A stretch of DNA of 64,000 nt from positions 2,814,001 to 2,878,000 of the forward strand of contig CP026657.1 of NCBI GenBank assembly GCA_023525915.1. Direction: 5' to 3'. Source of the stretch: Acetispira formosa (nom. nud.) (GTDB lineage: Bacteria; Desulfobacterota; Desulfarculia; Adiutricales; Adiutricaceae). The notes below the pieces were generated by a model. That model did no database searches. It was not told where the DNA came from and saw only the letters and a program-made list of their open reading frames with translations. Positions 26,230-34,681 of the stretch are shown piece after piece; the first letter of the stretch is position 1; every line of letters begins with the position of its first letter. Position numbers and translations under genes: made by a program.

Positions 26230-26874
26230 TTGGAAGCGAAGCAAACGCCCGTGGGATCCATCCTCCATTTTGTGGATCGCGTCGTTTATCAGATCGAAGA
26301 AAAGGCCATTGCCTTAAGCGTCATTCTCTTAGCCGTTATTCTCATCGGCAACGTCACCCTGCGTTTTTTCAACAGCAGCATTGCCTCAACCGAAGAGTTG
26401 AGCCAGTTCCTGATGTTTTTCATCACCTTCCTGGGCACCAGCTACGCGGCCCGAAGCGGCATGCACATCCGTATGTCCATGCTGGCCGACGCCCTGAAGG
26501 GTTCGCCCCGGAAAATCCTGGCCATCGTCGTTTCCCTCGGCACGGCTATCATCATGTTTTATGTGGCTTACCTGTCCTACCGCTATGTTATGAAGGTTGC
26601 TTCATTGAACCGGGTCAGTCCCATTCTGCAATGGCCGGTGCAGTATATCTGGATAATCATGCCTATCGGCATGTTCCTCACCGGCATACAGTACACCCTG
26701 GCTTTTGTGCGCAACATCATCAGCCCGGGAGCCTGGATTTCGTATTCCGTGCCCCTGGAAGAAGAGCCCACAGCCATGAGCGACCTCGATGAACAGGTCA
26801 TCAAGGCTGAAGACCCCGACCCGCTGGACCCGGCCCTGAAACATCAGGGTGAGGATCAGGAAAGGGAGGATTGA
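26230..26874 (+). CDS. TRAP transporter small permease (DctQ-like)
   Basis: A 214-residue membrane protein with four spans (about 30-50, 60-78, 97-118, 140-160) and the DctQ hallmarks FFNSSIASTEELSQFLMFFITFLGTSYAARSGMHIRM. The C-terminal 45 residues are charged. The TTG start at 26230 is preceded by AGGAGG; no ATG is near, so TTG is the likely initiator. Its end is followed immediately by dctM. Works with the large permease and the periplasmic binding protein to take up a carboxylate or related solute using the sodium gradient. Confidence 0.88.
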   Translation: MEAKQTPVGSILHFVDRVVYQIEEKAIALSVILLAVILIGNVTLRFFNSSIASTEELSQFLMFFITFLGTSYAARSGMHIRMSMLADALKGSPRKILAIVVSLGTAIIMFYVAYLSYRYVMKVASLNRVSPILQWPVQYIWIIMPIGMFLTGIQYTLAFVRNIISPGAWISYSVPLEEEPTAMSDLDEQVIKAEDPDPLDPALKHQGEDQERED

Positions 26875-26876
26875 TA

Positions 26877-28157
26877 ATGCTTATTATTCTGTTCGGATTG
26901 ATGGTCCTCCTCCTGCTCCTGAGTTTTCCCATGATGGTGCCCCTGATAACCGCGCCGCTGGCGGCCATTATGATCCACTATCCCAAAATGGACCCCATGA
27001 ACCTGACCCAGCAGATGCTGGCGGGGGTCAAGCCGCTGTCACTGGTGGCCGTGCCGATGTTCATTTTCGCGGCCGACATCATCTCCAGCGGCCAGGCGGC
27101 CCGCCGATTGACCGACCTGGTATTGACATTCCTGGGCCACATCCGCGGCGGCCTGGCCATCACGGCCGTCTCGGCCTGCACGGTCTTCGGCGCGGTTTCC
27201 GGCTCCTGCCAGGCCACGGTGGTGGCCATCGGGGGAGCGCTCCGGCCCCGGATGATCGAAGACGGCTATGACGAATCATTCACCACCGCCCTGATGATCA
27301 ATTCGGCCGGCATCGCCCTTCTGATTCCGCCCAGCATCGCCATGATCATTTACGGCGTGGTCACCGGCAGTTCCGTCGGCGAGCTTTTCATCGCGGGCAT
27401 AGGCCCCGGCCTTCTGGTCTTTCTGGTTTTCTCGCTCTACTGCTATTTCGCTTCGGCCAGAATGAAAGTCAAACCTTATGTCAAAACCACCTGGGGCCAG
27501 CGCTGGACCGCCTTTAAAAAAGCCATTCTGCCGCTGGGCTTTCCGGTGATAGTTCTGGGTTCGATCTACACAGGCGTGGCCAGCCCCACCGAAGCTTCGG
27601 CCATGGCTGTGCTGTATGCCTTTATTGTGGAAGTTTTCATCTATAAAAACCTGAAACTGAAGGACATCTATAAAATTGCCCTCTCCACCGGCCTGGTGAC
27701 GGGCGTGGTCTTCATCCTTCTGGCCATGGGTGCGGTCTTTTCCTGGCTGGTGGGGTTTGCCAAGATCCCCGATCAGATTCTGCCCGGCATTTTGGGCGAA
27801 GCGCCCAGCGCCATTTACCTGATGGTCGTGATTTCGATTTCATACTTTATTGCCTGTATGTTCGTCGATTCCATTGTGGCCATTATGATTCTGTCGCCAA
27901 TCTTCCACCCCATGGTCATGGCCAACGGCCTTGACCCGGTGTTGATCGGCATTCTGGTGACCATGCAGGCGGCAGTAGGCGCGGTCTCGCCGCCCTTCGG
28001 CTGCAACATATTCACCGCCATGGCCGTGTTCAAGCAGTCTTATATGACGGCCGTAAAAAGAATCTGGGGCTTTTTGTTCGCCTTTATCCTTTGCGTGGTG
28101 CTGGTCATCATTTTTCCGCAGATATCGCTGTTTCTCAGGGATGTCGCGTTCAGGTAG
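26877..28157 (+). CDS. TRAP transporter large permease (DctM-like)
   Basis: A 426-residue inner-membrane protein with about 12 spans. DctM blocks are seen: VPLITAPLAA, VAVPMFIFAADIISSGQAARRLTDL, FLGHIRGGLAITAVSACTVFGAVSGSCQATVVAIG, INSAGIALLIPPSIAMIIYGVVTGSSVGELFIAGI, and ASPTEASAMAVLYA. ATG 26877, with GGGAGG upstream, is 2 bp after the dctQ stop; an upstream TTG (26871) is less likely. It forms the translocation channel. Confidence 0.93.
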   Translation: MLIILFGLMVLLLLLSFPMMVPLITAPLAAIMIHYPKMDPMNLTQQMLAGVKPLSLVAVPMFIFAADIISSGQAARRLTDLVLTFLGHIRGGLAITAVSACTVFGAVSGSCQATVVAIGGALRPRMIEDGYDESFTTALMINSAGIALLIPPSIAMIIYGVVTGSSVGELFIAGIGPGLLVFLVFSLYCYFASARMKVKPYVKTTWGQRWTAFKKAILPLGFPVIVLGSIYTGVASPTEASAMAVLYAFIVEVFIYKNLKLKDIYKIALSTGLVTGVVFILLAMGAVFSWLVGFAKIPDQILPGILGEAPSAIYLMVVISISYFIACMFVDSIVAIMILSPIFHPMVMANGLDPVLIGILVTMQAAVGAVSPPFGCNIFTAMAVFKQSYMTAVKRIWGFLFAFILCVVLVIIFPQISLFLRDVAFR

Positions 28158-28240
28158 CATTCAGATGGGTGGGCCGTGCTATGGCTGTCCGCCCTTTTTC
28201 CAAAACAGGCCAGTGGCCTGAAAGCTTAGGAGGCTTTGTA

Positions 28241-29260
28241 ATGAAATCGATGAAACTATTGATCGCCGTGTGCCTGGCCCTGGTGCTGGCCGCCCCCGCC
28301 GCCTTCGCCCAAAAGAAGGAAGATGTCAAGATCGGCATGGAAGAGATCACCGGCAGCGTTCAGGACACCTTTGCCCAGCATTTCAAAAAACAGGTGGAAG
28401 CGGCAGTGCCTGACTGGAACATCGAAATCTACCCGGTGGGTGTTCTGGGCGACGCCAATGATATGGCCGAACAGGTCATGACCGGCGTTATCCAGTTCGA
28501 CATGCCCACCTCCCACCTTGGTTCGTTCGTGCCCATGGTGCGCATTTTCGGTGTGCCCTACATCTGGTCGAACGATATGGAAGTCAACAAGGAGCTGATG
28601 ACCAAGAGCCCGGCCCTGTATGAAATTCTGGGCGCGGCCTATGAGAAGAACAACATGAAGCTTCTGGCCATCTTCCCGGAGGGCTGGCAGTATTGGTCAT
28701 CAAACAAGCCCCTGCGCAATCTGGACGACTTCAAAAACCTGCGTATCCGCATCATGGCCGATCCCATGCTGGCTGAAATTTACAAGGCCTATGGGGCCAA
28801 CCCCCTTCAGGTTTCGTATTCGGAAATTTATTCGGCCCTTCAGCTCAAGCAGCTCGACGCCAACATTCAGCCGCTGTTTGCCCATGAGGAAATGAGTTTT
28901 TACGAACAGCAGGACTATTTCACCAATCCTTTTGAAATGCCTTTCGTCTCCACCTTCGTGGCCAATCTGGACTGGTACAACGCTCTGACCCCGGCCCAGC
29001 AGGAAGCCATTGCCAAGGCCGCCCAGGAATCAGTGGCTTTCACCATCACCGAAGCCGACAAGATGAATTCCGAGCGTCAGAAGATCATGCAGGACAAGAA
29101 ACCCAGCCTGACCTTCCACCAACTGACCCCGGAAGAGCAGGCTCCTTTCCGGGCCAAAGCGCCGGAAATTGAAAAGAAGTTTGTAAGCATGGCCGGTCCT
29201 GAAGGCCAGAAACTGCTCGACGCCCTGCGGGCTGAAAAAGAAGCGCTTGAAAAAAAATAA
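28241..29260 (+). CDS. TRAP transporter substrate-binding protein (DctP-like)
   Basis: A 339-residue periplasmic protein. A signal peptide (1-23, LALVLAAPAAFAQ) is followed by the DctP fold: FAQHFKKQVEAAVPDWNIEIYPVGVLGDANDMAEQVMTGVIQFDM, NLDDFKNLRIRIMADPMLAEIYKAYGANPLQVSYSEIYSALQLKQLDANIQP. The conserved arginine region (LRIRIM) for carboxylate binding is present. ATG 28241 has AGGAGG. Last TRAP gene; the neighbouring ectoine-type operon suggests, but does not prove, a compatible-solute or amino-acid-derived substrate. Confidence 0.9.
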   Translation: MKSMKLLIAVCLALVLAAPAAFAQKKEDVKIGMEEITGSVQDTFAQHFKKQVEAAVPDWNIEIYPVGVLGDANDMAEQVMTGVIQFDMPTSHLGSFVPMVRIFGVPYIWSNDMEVNKELMTKSPALYEILGAAYEKNNMKLLAIFPEGWQYWSSNKPLRNLDDFKNLRIRIMADPMLAEIYKAYGANPLQVSYSEIYSALQLKQLDANIQPLFAHEEMSFYEQQDYFTNPFEMPFVSTFVANLDWYNALTPAQQEAIAKAAQESVAFTITEADKMNSERQKIMQDKKPSLTFHQLTPEEQAPFRAKAPEIEKKFVSMAGPEGQKLLDALRAEKEALEKK

Positions 29261-29267
29261 CCCAGCG

Positions 29268-29297
29268 GTGCCCCGGCCCGTTTAGAGCCGGGGCGCC
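29268..29297 (+). terminator. Stem-loop at the end of the TRAP operon
   Basis: GGTGCCCCGGC and GCCGGGGCGCC, a long GC stem 8 bp after the stop; no T-tract. Confidence 0.6.
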
Positions 29298-29369
29298 ATA
29301 AACCATCTGAATCACACAGCCAAAACCAGCGCCGTGTATTGCTTAAAGTTTCGCGGGTAGCTGGTGACC

Positions 29370-29582
29370 GCCGCCGGGAGAAATGTTTTTGCCCGGTCCC
29401 GTTCCGGGGGTCTTTAGTCACGGGACCGGGCAAAAACATTTCTCCCGGCGGCTGCCTGGTCAGTCAAAACTGCCGTCATAGCCCAAGTGGGAGCCGGAAG
29501 CCGGGGATTGTATTTGTCCCGTCTCCGTGACTAAAGACCCCCTGGAACGGAGACGGGACAAATACAATCCCCGGCTTCCGGC
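29370..29582. repeat. Composite double-hairpin element, small family, copy S1
   Basis: Hairpin X, 29370-29452: perfect 32-bp arms (GCCGCCGGGAGAAATGTTTT...GGTCCCG) and 19-base loop TTCCGGGGGTCTTTAGTCA. Hairpin Y, 29493-29527 and 29548-29582: perfect 35-bp arms (GCCGGAAGCCGGGGATTG...GTCTCCG) and a 20-base loop TGACTAAAGACCCCCTGGAA, the reverse complement of the X loop with one base inserted. The spacer contains CTGCCTGGTCAG. Confidence 0.92.
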
Positions 29583-29844
29583 GGGTTATAGCGATTTTCC
29601 GGCCCACCGCCAACAAACCCTGGGACTTGAAAGCTGATCACTTTCACCTCTGGCCCCAGTCATGATACGCGTTCGATTCCAGGCGGCACTCACAAGAGGG
29701 CGCCAAAAGCGGGACAACCCCGCCGTTTCGAGATCTGTCCACCGGGCATTTGAGACACTTCGAAACCGACCAGACCACTCCTTCAGCCCCCAAGGCTGGA
29801 ACCAACCGCCGCATGTAGCCCGCTGCGAACCATAGGAGTTTTTT
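29583..29844. other. Gene-free stretch before glutamate dehydrogenase
   Basis: No supported frame, no convincing promoter boxes and no repeat. It must hold the gdh control region; the ribosome binding site AGGAG lies at about 29832-29836. Confidence 0.4.
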
Positions 29845-31074
29845 ATGAAAAACGTTTGGGAAGAAGCGCAGTATAATTTACAGAAAGCTGCTGACACAAT
29901 GGGTCTCGCGCCCGAAATAACCGAACGGCTCCTCACGCCCATGCGCTTTACCGAGTTCACCATTCCGGTGCGCATGGATGACGGCAGCAAAAAAATGTTC
30001 ACCGCTTACAGAAGCTGGCACCAGAACGCCACCGGCCCCACCAAGGACGGCACCCGCGTCCGGCCCGGCCTCACCCCTGAAGAAATAAAAGCCCTCTCCC
30101 TTTTCATGAGCATCAAGCACGCGGTGGCCGGCATTCCGGCCGGGGGCGGCAAGGGCGGCATCAAGGCCGATCCTTCCAAGCTCAGTGAAGGGGAATATGA
30201 AAGACTGATTCGCGGCTTCATGCGCCGCCTGGCTCCCAAGGGCGCGTTCGTCGATGTGCCGGGAGCCGATATCGGCACCGATACCAGAGCCATGGCCTGG
30301 ATGCTGGATGAATACGAGCAAATGGCCGGTTTCCATTCCCCGGCGGCCGTCAATGACAAACCTTTCGGTTTGGGCGGCTCACGCGGCGGCTTTGAAGCCA
30401 CCGGCTGGGGCGTGGCCGCCTGTGCTGATCGGGCGGCCGGTCAGATGGGTTTGACCAAAAGCCGCGTAGTCATCCAGGGCTTCGGTCAGGTCGGCTCCAT
30501 CACCGCCCAGAGCCTCTTTGAATCCGGCTACAAAATCATCGCCGTGTCCGATGTCTACGGCGCGGTGGCCAATGCGGCCGGGCTGGACATTCCCGCCCTG
30601 ATGAAGCATGTTGAGAGCACCGGCAAAGTCGTGGGCTTCTCCGGCGGCCAGGCGGCCGAGGCCGCCGCCCTTCTGGAAACCGATTGCGACATCCTCATCC
30701 CAGCGGCCGTTCAGGACGTTATCACTGAAGCCAACGCCGACAAAATCAAGGCCAAGCTGATTGTGGAGGCGGCCAATGCCCCCACCACTCCGGGCGCGGA
30801 CGAAATTCTTTTGAAGAAAGGCAAGTTCATCGTGCCTGATGTGGTGGCCAACTGCGGCGGCGCGGTGGTCTGCGATTTCGAGCGCACCCAGGGCCTCTCC
30901 AATGATTATTGGAGCTTGGAAAAAGTCCGCGAAAAACTTCAGGAGCGCATTGTCGCCGCCTTTGACGAAGCCAAGGCCAAAGGCGAGGAATGCGGCGTCC
31001 CCATGCGTCAGGGTGCCTGGATCAACGCGCTGTCAAAAATCCGCGACGCCATCAACTGGCGCGGCTGGTGTTAG
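29845..31074 (+). CDS. gdhA: Glutamate dehydrogenase (Glu/Leu/Phe/Val family)
   Basis: A 409-residue enzyme converting glutamate to 2-oxoglutarate and ammonia (or the reverse). N-terminal substrate domain: RPGLTPEEIKALSLFMSIKHAVAGIPAGGGKGGI, with the substrate lysine in GGGKGGI, then VPGADIGTD. The NAD(P) domain has VVIQGFGQVGSITAQSL and later VEAANAPTTPGADEILL, CGGAVVCDFERTQGL. Size fits the hexameric small GDH. It precedes the ectoine-type operon in the same direction (237 bp away), fitting a role in handling the released nitrogen. Confidence 0.9.
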   Translation: MKNVWEEAQYNLQKAADTMGLAPEITERLLTPMRFTEFTIPVRMDDGSKKMFTAYRSWHQNATGPTKDGTRVRPGLTPEEIKALSLFMSIKHAVAGIPAGGGKGGIKADPSKLSEGEYERLIRGFMRRLAPKGAFVDVPGADIGTDTRAMAWMLDEYEQMAGFHSPAAVNDKPFGLGGSRGGFEATGWGVAACADRAAGQMGLTKSRVVIQGFGQVGSITAQSLFESGYKIIAVSDVYGAVANAAGLDIPALMKHVESTGKVVGFSGGQAAEAAALLETDCDILIPAAVQDVITEANADKIKAKLIVEAANAPTTPGADEILLKKGKFIVPDVVANCGGAVVCDFERTQGLSNDYWSLEKVREKLQERIVAAFDEAKAKGEECGVPMRQGAWINALSKIRDAINWRGWC

Positions 31075-31116
31075 CCAGGGCATAGCCCTGGACCCACGGA
31101 TGCTCGCGCATCCTTC

Positions 31117-31275
31117 GTCTAGGTGAGGGTTTCCCGTAATAGTTAATTTTGCCGGCCATCATCGTATTAAGAGCCGCCCCCCTTGGCGGTAGCCGCATCT
31201 ATAGCCAAGGGGGCAACGCTCTTAATACGATGATAGCCGCCATAAGCGGCGATTACGGGAAAAACCAACCTAGAC
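31117..31275. repeat. Palindromic GTCTAGG element
   Basis: Left arm GTCTAGGTGAGGGTTTCCCG ... CATCATCGTATTAAGAGC ... CCCCTTGGC pairs with the right arm running back to CCTAGAC at 31275. It is a head-to-head pair of the unit found in tandem at 1103-1309. Arms are imperfect in the middle (AGTTAATTTTGCC against the complement of GCCATAAGCGGCGA). The following CCCCGTGCGGGCCACGCA is the inverted form of the flank at 1081. Confidence 0.85.
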
Positions 31276-31311
31276 CCAGCCCCGTGCGGGCCACGCACAT
31301 TGGAGGATAAT

Positions 31312-32484
31312 ATGAATTTCGAACTGTCTGAATTTCACACCAGGCTCCGCAAAGTCAAGGAGTCCATGTTCCATCGCCAGATAGAGGTGCTCATCGTCAG
31401 TGACCCCAGCAATATGCACTGGCTGACCGGCTATGACGGCTGGTCCTTCTATGTCCATCAGGGTCTGGTGGTGGCGCTCGACTACGATGAACCCATTTGG
31501 TGGGGACGCGGCATGGATGCTAACGGAGCCAAGATCACCAGTTGGCTGAAGCACGAAAACATCCGCCCCTATGAAGATGATTATGTCCAGAATCCTTTGA
31601 AGCACCCCATGAGCTTCGTGGCCGACATCATTCGTGAACACGGCTGGGAGCGCAAAACAATCGCGGCCGAGCATGATAATTACTGGTTCACCGGCAAATG
31701 CCTGACCACTCTCTACGAAGAGCTGGGCGAAAGCGGCGACATTATCGACGGCACGGGCCTGGTTAACTGGTGCCGCATCATCAAGTCGGCGCGCGAAATT
31801 GAATTCATGCGGCAGGCGGCCAAAGTTTGCGACAAAGTGATGACCACGGCCGTGGATTCCATTCGCCCCGGCAAGCTCGAGAGGGCGGCGGCGGCTGGAG
31901 TCTATCACGCCTGCGTCATGGGCACCGACGACGCGACGGGCGACCATCCGGCTATTTTCCCCATCATGCCCACCAACGAGCGCACCACTTGCGCCCATCT
32001 GGGCTGGTCCCCGGAACGTACCTACGCCGAGGGCGACCTGGTGCTCCTGGAACTGACCGGCGTACACAAACGCTATCACTGCCCACTTTCGCGCACGGTC
32101 TATCTGGGCACGCCCCCGGCCAAGCTCCAGAACATCGCCGACGCGGTTCTGGCCGGGGTGGACAAAGTGCTGTCCTTCATCAAACCGGGGGTTACGGCCG
32201 AAGAAGTGGAGGCCGAATGGCGCAAGGTCATCGCCAGCTATGGCGTAGTCAAGCCCTCCCGGCTGGGCTACTCCATCGGGGCCAGCTACGTTCCCGACTG
32301 GGGAGAAAGAACGGTCAGTCTGCGGCCCGGCGACAAGACGGTTCTGGAGCCGAACATGACCATGCACCTCATGCCCGGTATCTGGGAGGACGATCTCGGC
32401 TTTGAATCCAGCGAACCTTTCCTGGTCACGGAAAACGGCTGTGAACCTTTTATGAATTTCCCCAGAGGTATTTTGAAATACTAG
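31312..32484 (+). CDS. Ectoine hydrolase-like M24 family protein, paralogue 1
   Basis: A 390-residue creatinase/M24-fold protein. Its motifs (DPSNMHWLTGYDGWSFYVHQG, WWGRGMDANGAKITSWL, YEDDYVQNPLKHPMSFVADIIREHGWE, YHCPLSRTVYLGTPP, YSIGASYVPDWGERTVSLRPGD, MTMHLMPGIWEDD) follow DoeA/EutD, the ectoine ring-opening hydrolase, closely. It is one of two such copies in the operon (the other at 34682). GGAGG precedes ATG 31312. The M20 gene starts 11 bp after its stop. The substrate could be ectoine, hydroxyectoine or another cyclic amidine. Confidence 0.82.
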   Translation: MNFELSEFHTRLRKVKESMFHRQIEVLIVSDPSNMHWLTGYDGWSFYVHQGLVVALDYDEPIWWGRGMDANGAKITSWLKHENIRPYEDDYVQNPLKHPMSFVADIIREHGWERKTIAAEHDNYWFTGKCLTTLYEELGESGDIIDGTGLVNWCRIIKSAREIEFMRQAAKVCDKVMTTAVDSIRPGKLERAAAAGVYHACVMGTDDATGDHPAIFPIMPTNERTTCAHLGWSPERTYAEGDLVLLELTGVHKRYHCPLSRTVYLGTPPAKLQNIADAVLAGVDKVLSFIKPGVTAEEVEAEWRKVIASYGVVKPSRLGYSIGASYVPDWGERTVSLRPGDKTVLEPNMTMHLMPGIWEDDLGFESSEPFLVTENGCEPFMNFPRGILKY

Positions 32485-32495
32485 AGAGGCAGGCC

Positions 32496-33674
32496 ATGGA
32501 CGAGATCAAAAAACTGGTGCTGGAGGCCACCGCTGAAATGGTGGCCCTGCGGCGCGACCTCCATGAACACCCGGAATTGGGTTATCAGGAGGAACGCACC
32601 GCCTCATTGGTCGAAAGCGCCTTGAAATCGCTGGGCTTAGCCGATGTCCGCCGGGTGACTAAAACCGGGGTCAGCGCCCTTCTGGAGGGAGGAGAATCTG
32701 GTCCGGTTCTGCTCCTGAGGGCCGACCTGGACGCTCTGCCTGTGGACGAGGACAGCGGGGTGCCCTTCGCCTCCAAAAATCCCGGCGTCATGCACGCCTG
32801 CGCTCATGACGGCCACACCGCCATCCTTCTGACCGCCGCGAAAATCCTGTCCGGTCTGAAAGGCCGCCTGAAAGGCTCCATCAAATTCGTCTTCGAACCC
32901 AATGAAGAGGAAGTGGGCGCATTGGCTATGATCGAGGAAGGGGTGATGGAAAATCCCAAAGTCGAGGCGGCGGCCGGGCTTCACCTGTGGGCTCCGCTGC
33001 CGCTGGGCCGTATCGCGGTGGACCCGGGAGCCTGTTGGGCGGGCATGGATCATTTTACCATCAAAGTGCGCGGCAAGGGCGGCCACACGGCCGCGCCCCA
33101 CACCGCCGTGGACCCCATTCTGGCGGCGGCCCATATTGTCACCGGAGTGCAGGTTCTGCAAAGCCGAGAACTAGATCCCTTCCTGGCCTCCTCCCTGGTC
33201 TTCGGCCGAATCAGCGGCGGCAAGGCCGCCAACATCATCCCGGACGAGGTGGAATTGGAGGGCACCATCCGCTATCTCTTTGACGGCAGCGACGACGGCC
33301 CCTACAAACCGCGCGTGCGCCTGAAAAAGTTGGTGGAGAGTTTGGCCGCCGCCTACCGGGCCGAAGCCGAGATCAATTTCTACTGCTCTCAGCCGTCTTT
33401 GGAAAATGATCCGGCCATGTGCGAAATAGGCCGGGAAGCCGCCCGCGAAGTTTTGGGGGAAAACGGTTCTCTGGTGCCTTTCCTCAATCTGGGCGGCGAG
33501 GACTTTTCGGAATTCTCGGCCAGGGTGCCTTCTGTCTTCGCCATGATCGGCGCGGGCAGTGAAAAGAGCGGGGCGGTCTATCCCCATCATCATCCCAAAT
33601 TCCGCATTGATGAGGATTCGTTGGCCATCGGCCTGGAATGGATATTGCGCACCGCTTTGAAATTTTTAGCCTGA
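32496..33674 (+). CDS. M20 family amidohydrolase
   Basis: A 392-residue zinc amidohydrolase of the hippurate hydrolase/N-acyl-amino acid deacylase group. Catalytic blocks are complete: LRADLDALPVDE, HACAHDGHTAILL (zinc and bridging residues), EPNEEEVGA (catalytic Glu pair), GLHLWAPLPLG and FLNLGGEDFSEF; a dimerisation insert is at about 180-290. In ectoine degradation the acetyl group is removed by DoeB, which belongs to another (AstE-like) family; this enzyme may do the same job on N-acetyl-diaminobutyrate or on a different N-acyl amino acid. ATG 32496, tight operon spacing both sides. Confidence 0.85.
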   Translation: MDEIKKLVLEATAEMVALRRDLHEHPELGYQEERTASLVESALKSLGLADVRRVTKTGVSALLEGGESGPVLLLRADLDALPVDEDSGVPFASKNPGVMHACAHDGHTAILLTAAKILSGLKGRLKGSIKFVFEPNEEEVGALAMIEEGVMENPKVEAAAGLHLWAPLPLGRIAVDPGACWAGMDHFTIKVRGKGGHTAAPHTAVDPILAAAHIVTGVQVLQSRELDPFLASSLVFGRISGGKAANIIPDEVELEGTIRYLFDGSDDGPYKPRVRLKKLVESLAAAYRAEAEINFYCSQPSLENDPAMCEIGREAAREVLGENGSLVPFLNLGGEDFSEFSARVPSVFAMIGAGSEKSGAVYPHHHPKFRIDEDSLAIGLEWILRTALKFLA

Positions 33675-33690
33675 AGGTTGGGGACGAATT

Positions 33691-34680
33691 ATGAGTGTAA
33701 AATTACCTGATTTGGCCGACGTTTTCGCGGCCCGTCAACGCATCGGCCAAGTGGTGCGCCGCACCCCTCTGGCCCTGGCCCCGGACTTGTCGGAAAAGCT
33801 GGGCACGCCGGTCTGTCTGAAGCTCGAATGCCTCCAATTGACTGGCGCGTTCAAAGCCAGAGGCGCGGCCAACAAGCTTTTGAGCCTTTCTGAAGACAAA
33901 AAAAAACGCGGCGTGATAGCATTTTCCACCGGCAACCACGGCCGGGCCGTGGCTTTCCTGGGCCGCCAACTGGGCATCCCGGCGGTCATCTGCCTCTCCA
34001 CCCGCGTCCCTGAATGGCGCGTGGAGGCCATGCGAGCCATGGGCGCGGAGGTGGTGGCCCACGGCGTCAGTCAGGATGAGGCCTATGCCAAGGCCCTTGA
34101 AATACAGCATGAGCGCGGCCTGACAATGGTCGCGCCCTTTGATGATCCTTACGTCCTCTGCGGCCAGGGCACCATCAGTCTGGAAATTTTTGAAGAACTG
34201 CCGGACGTGGCCCAAATCATCGTGCCGCTGTCCGGCGGCGGGCTTTTCGCGGGCGTTTCCATGGCCGCCAAAAGCATCCGCCCGTCCACCAAAATGGTCG
34301 GCGTTTCCATGGCCGTGGCTCCGGCCATGATTCGCAGTCTCGAAGCGGATAAGCCAGTGGAAATACCGGAGCAGGACAGCCTGGCCGACGCTCTTCTGGG
34401 CGGAATCGGCCTTGATAACCAGTATACTTTCGAACTCACCCGCCGCCATATCGACCAGATGGAACTGGTCAGTGAAGAGGAAATCGCCGACGGCATGTTC
34501 CAGATGTATGATCAGCACAAGCTGGTGGTGGAGGGTTCCGGGGCGGTGGGCATTTCGGCCGTCCTGGCCGGAAAAATAAAAGGGCCTGGCCCGGTGGTCA
34601 TCGTGGTCAGCGGCGGCAACGCCGATCCGAAAGTGCTGAATGAAATCAGCGCCGCCCGCTACAACAAACAGGAAGTGTGA
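33691..34680 (+). CDS. Threonine-dehydratase-like PLP enzyme (EutB-like)
   Basis: A 329-residue fold-type II PLP enzyme. The lysine is in KLECLQLTGAFKARGAANKL (SFKxRGA type), the phosphate loop is SGGGLFAGV, and VEGSGAVGISAVLAGK and VVIVVSGGN close the active site. The family includes threonine/serine dehydratases and EutB of hydroxyectoine use. It would produce an enamine/imine, which fits the RidA gene two positions on. It ends 1 bp before the second M24 gene. Context favours the EutB role over biosynthetic IlvA; there is no ACT domain. Confidence 0.85.
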   Translation: MSVKLPDLADVFAARQRIGQVVRRTPLALAPDLSEKLGTPVCLKLECLQLTGAFKARGAANKLLSLSEDKKKRGVIAFSTGNHGRAVAFLGRQLGIPAVICLSTRVPEWRVEAMRAMGAEVVAHGVSQDEAYAKALEIQHERGLTMVAPFDDPYVLCGQGTISLEIFEELPDVAQIIVPLSGGGLFAGVSMAAKSIRPSTKMVGVSMAVAPAMIRSLEADKPVEIPEQDSLADALLGGIGLDNQYTFELTRRHIDQMELVSEEEIADGMFQMYDQHKLVVEGSGAVGISAVLAGKIKGPGPVVIVVSGGNADPKVLNEISAARYNKQEV

Positions 34681-34681
34681 C

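Noticed and set aside
31270..32367. Long open frame on the minus strand, antisense to the first M24 gene (365 codons)
   Set aside because: It mirrors a well-supported gene with good motifs and a ribosome binding site; such antisense frames are common opposite GC-rich genes. The same holds for 33703-34794, 47062-48318, 48465-49343 and 54240-55019.
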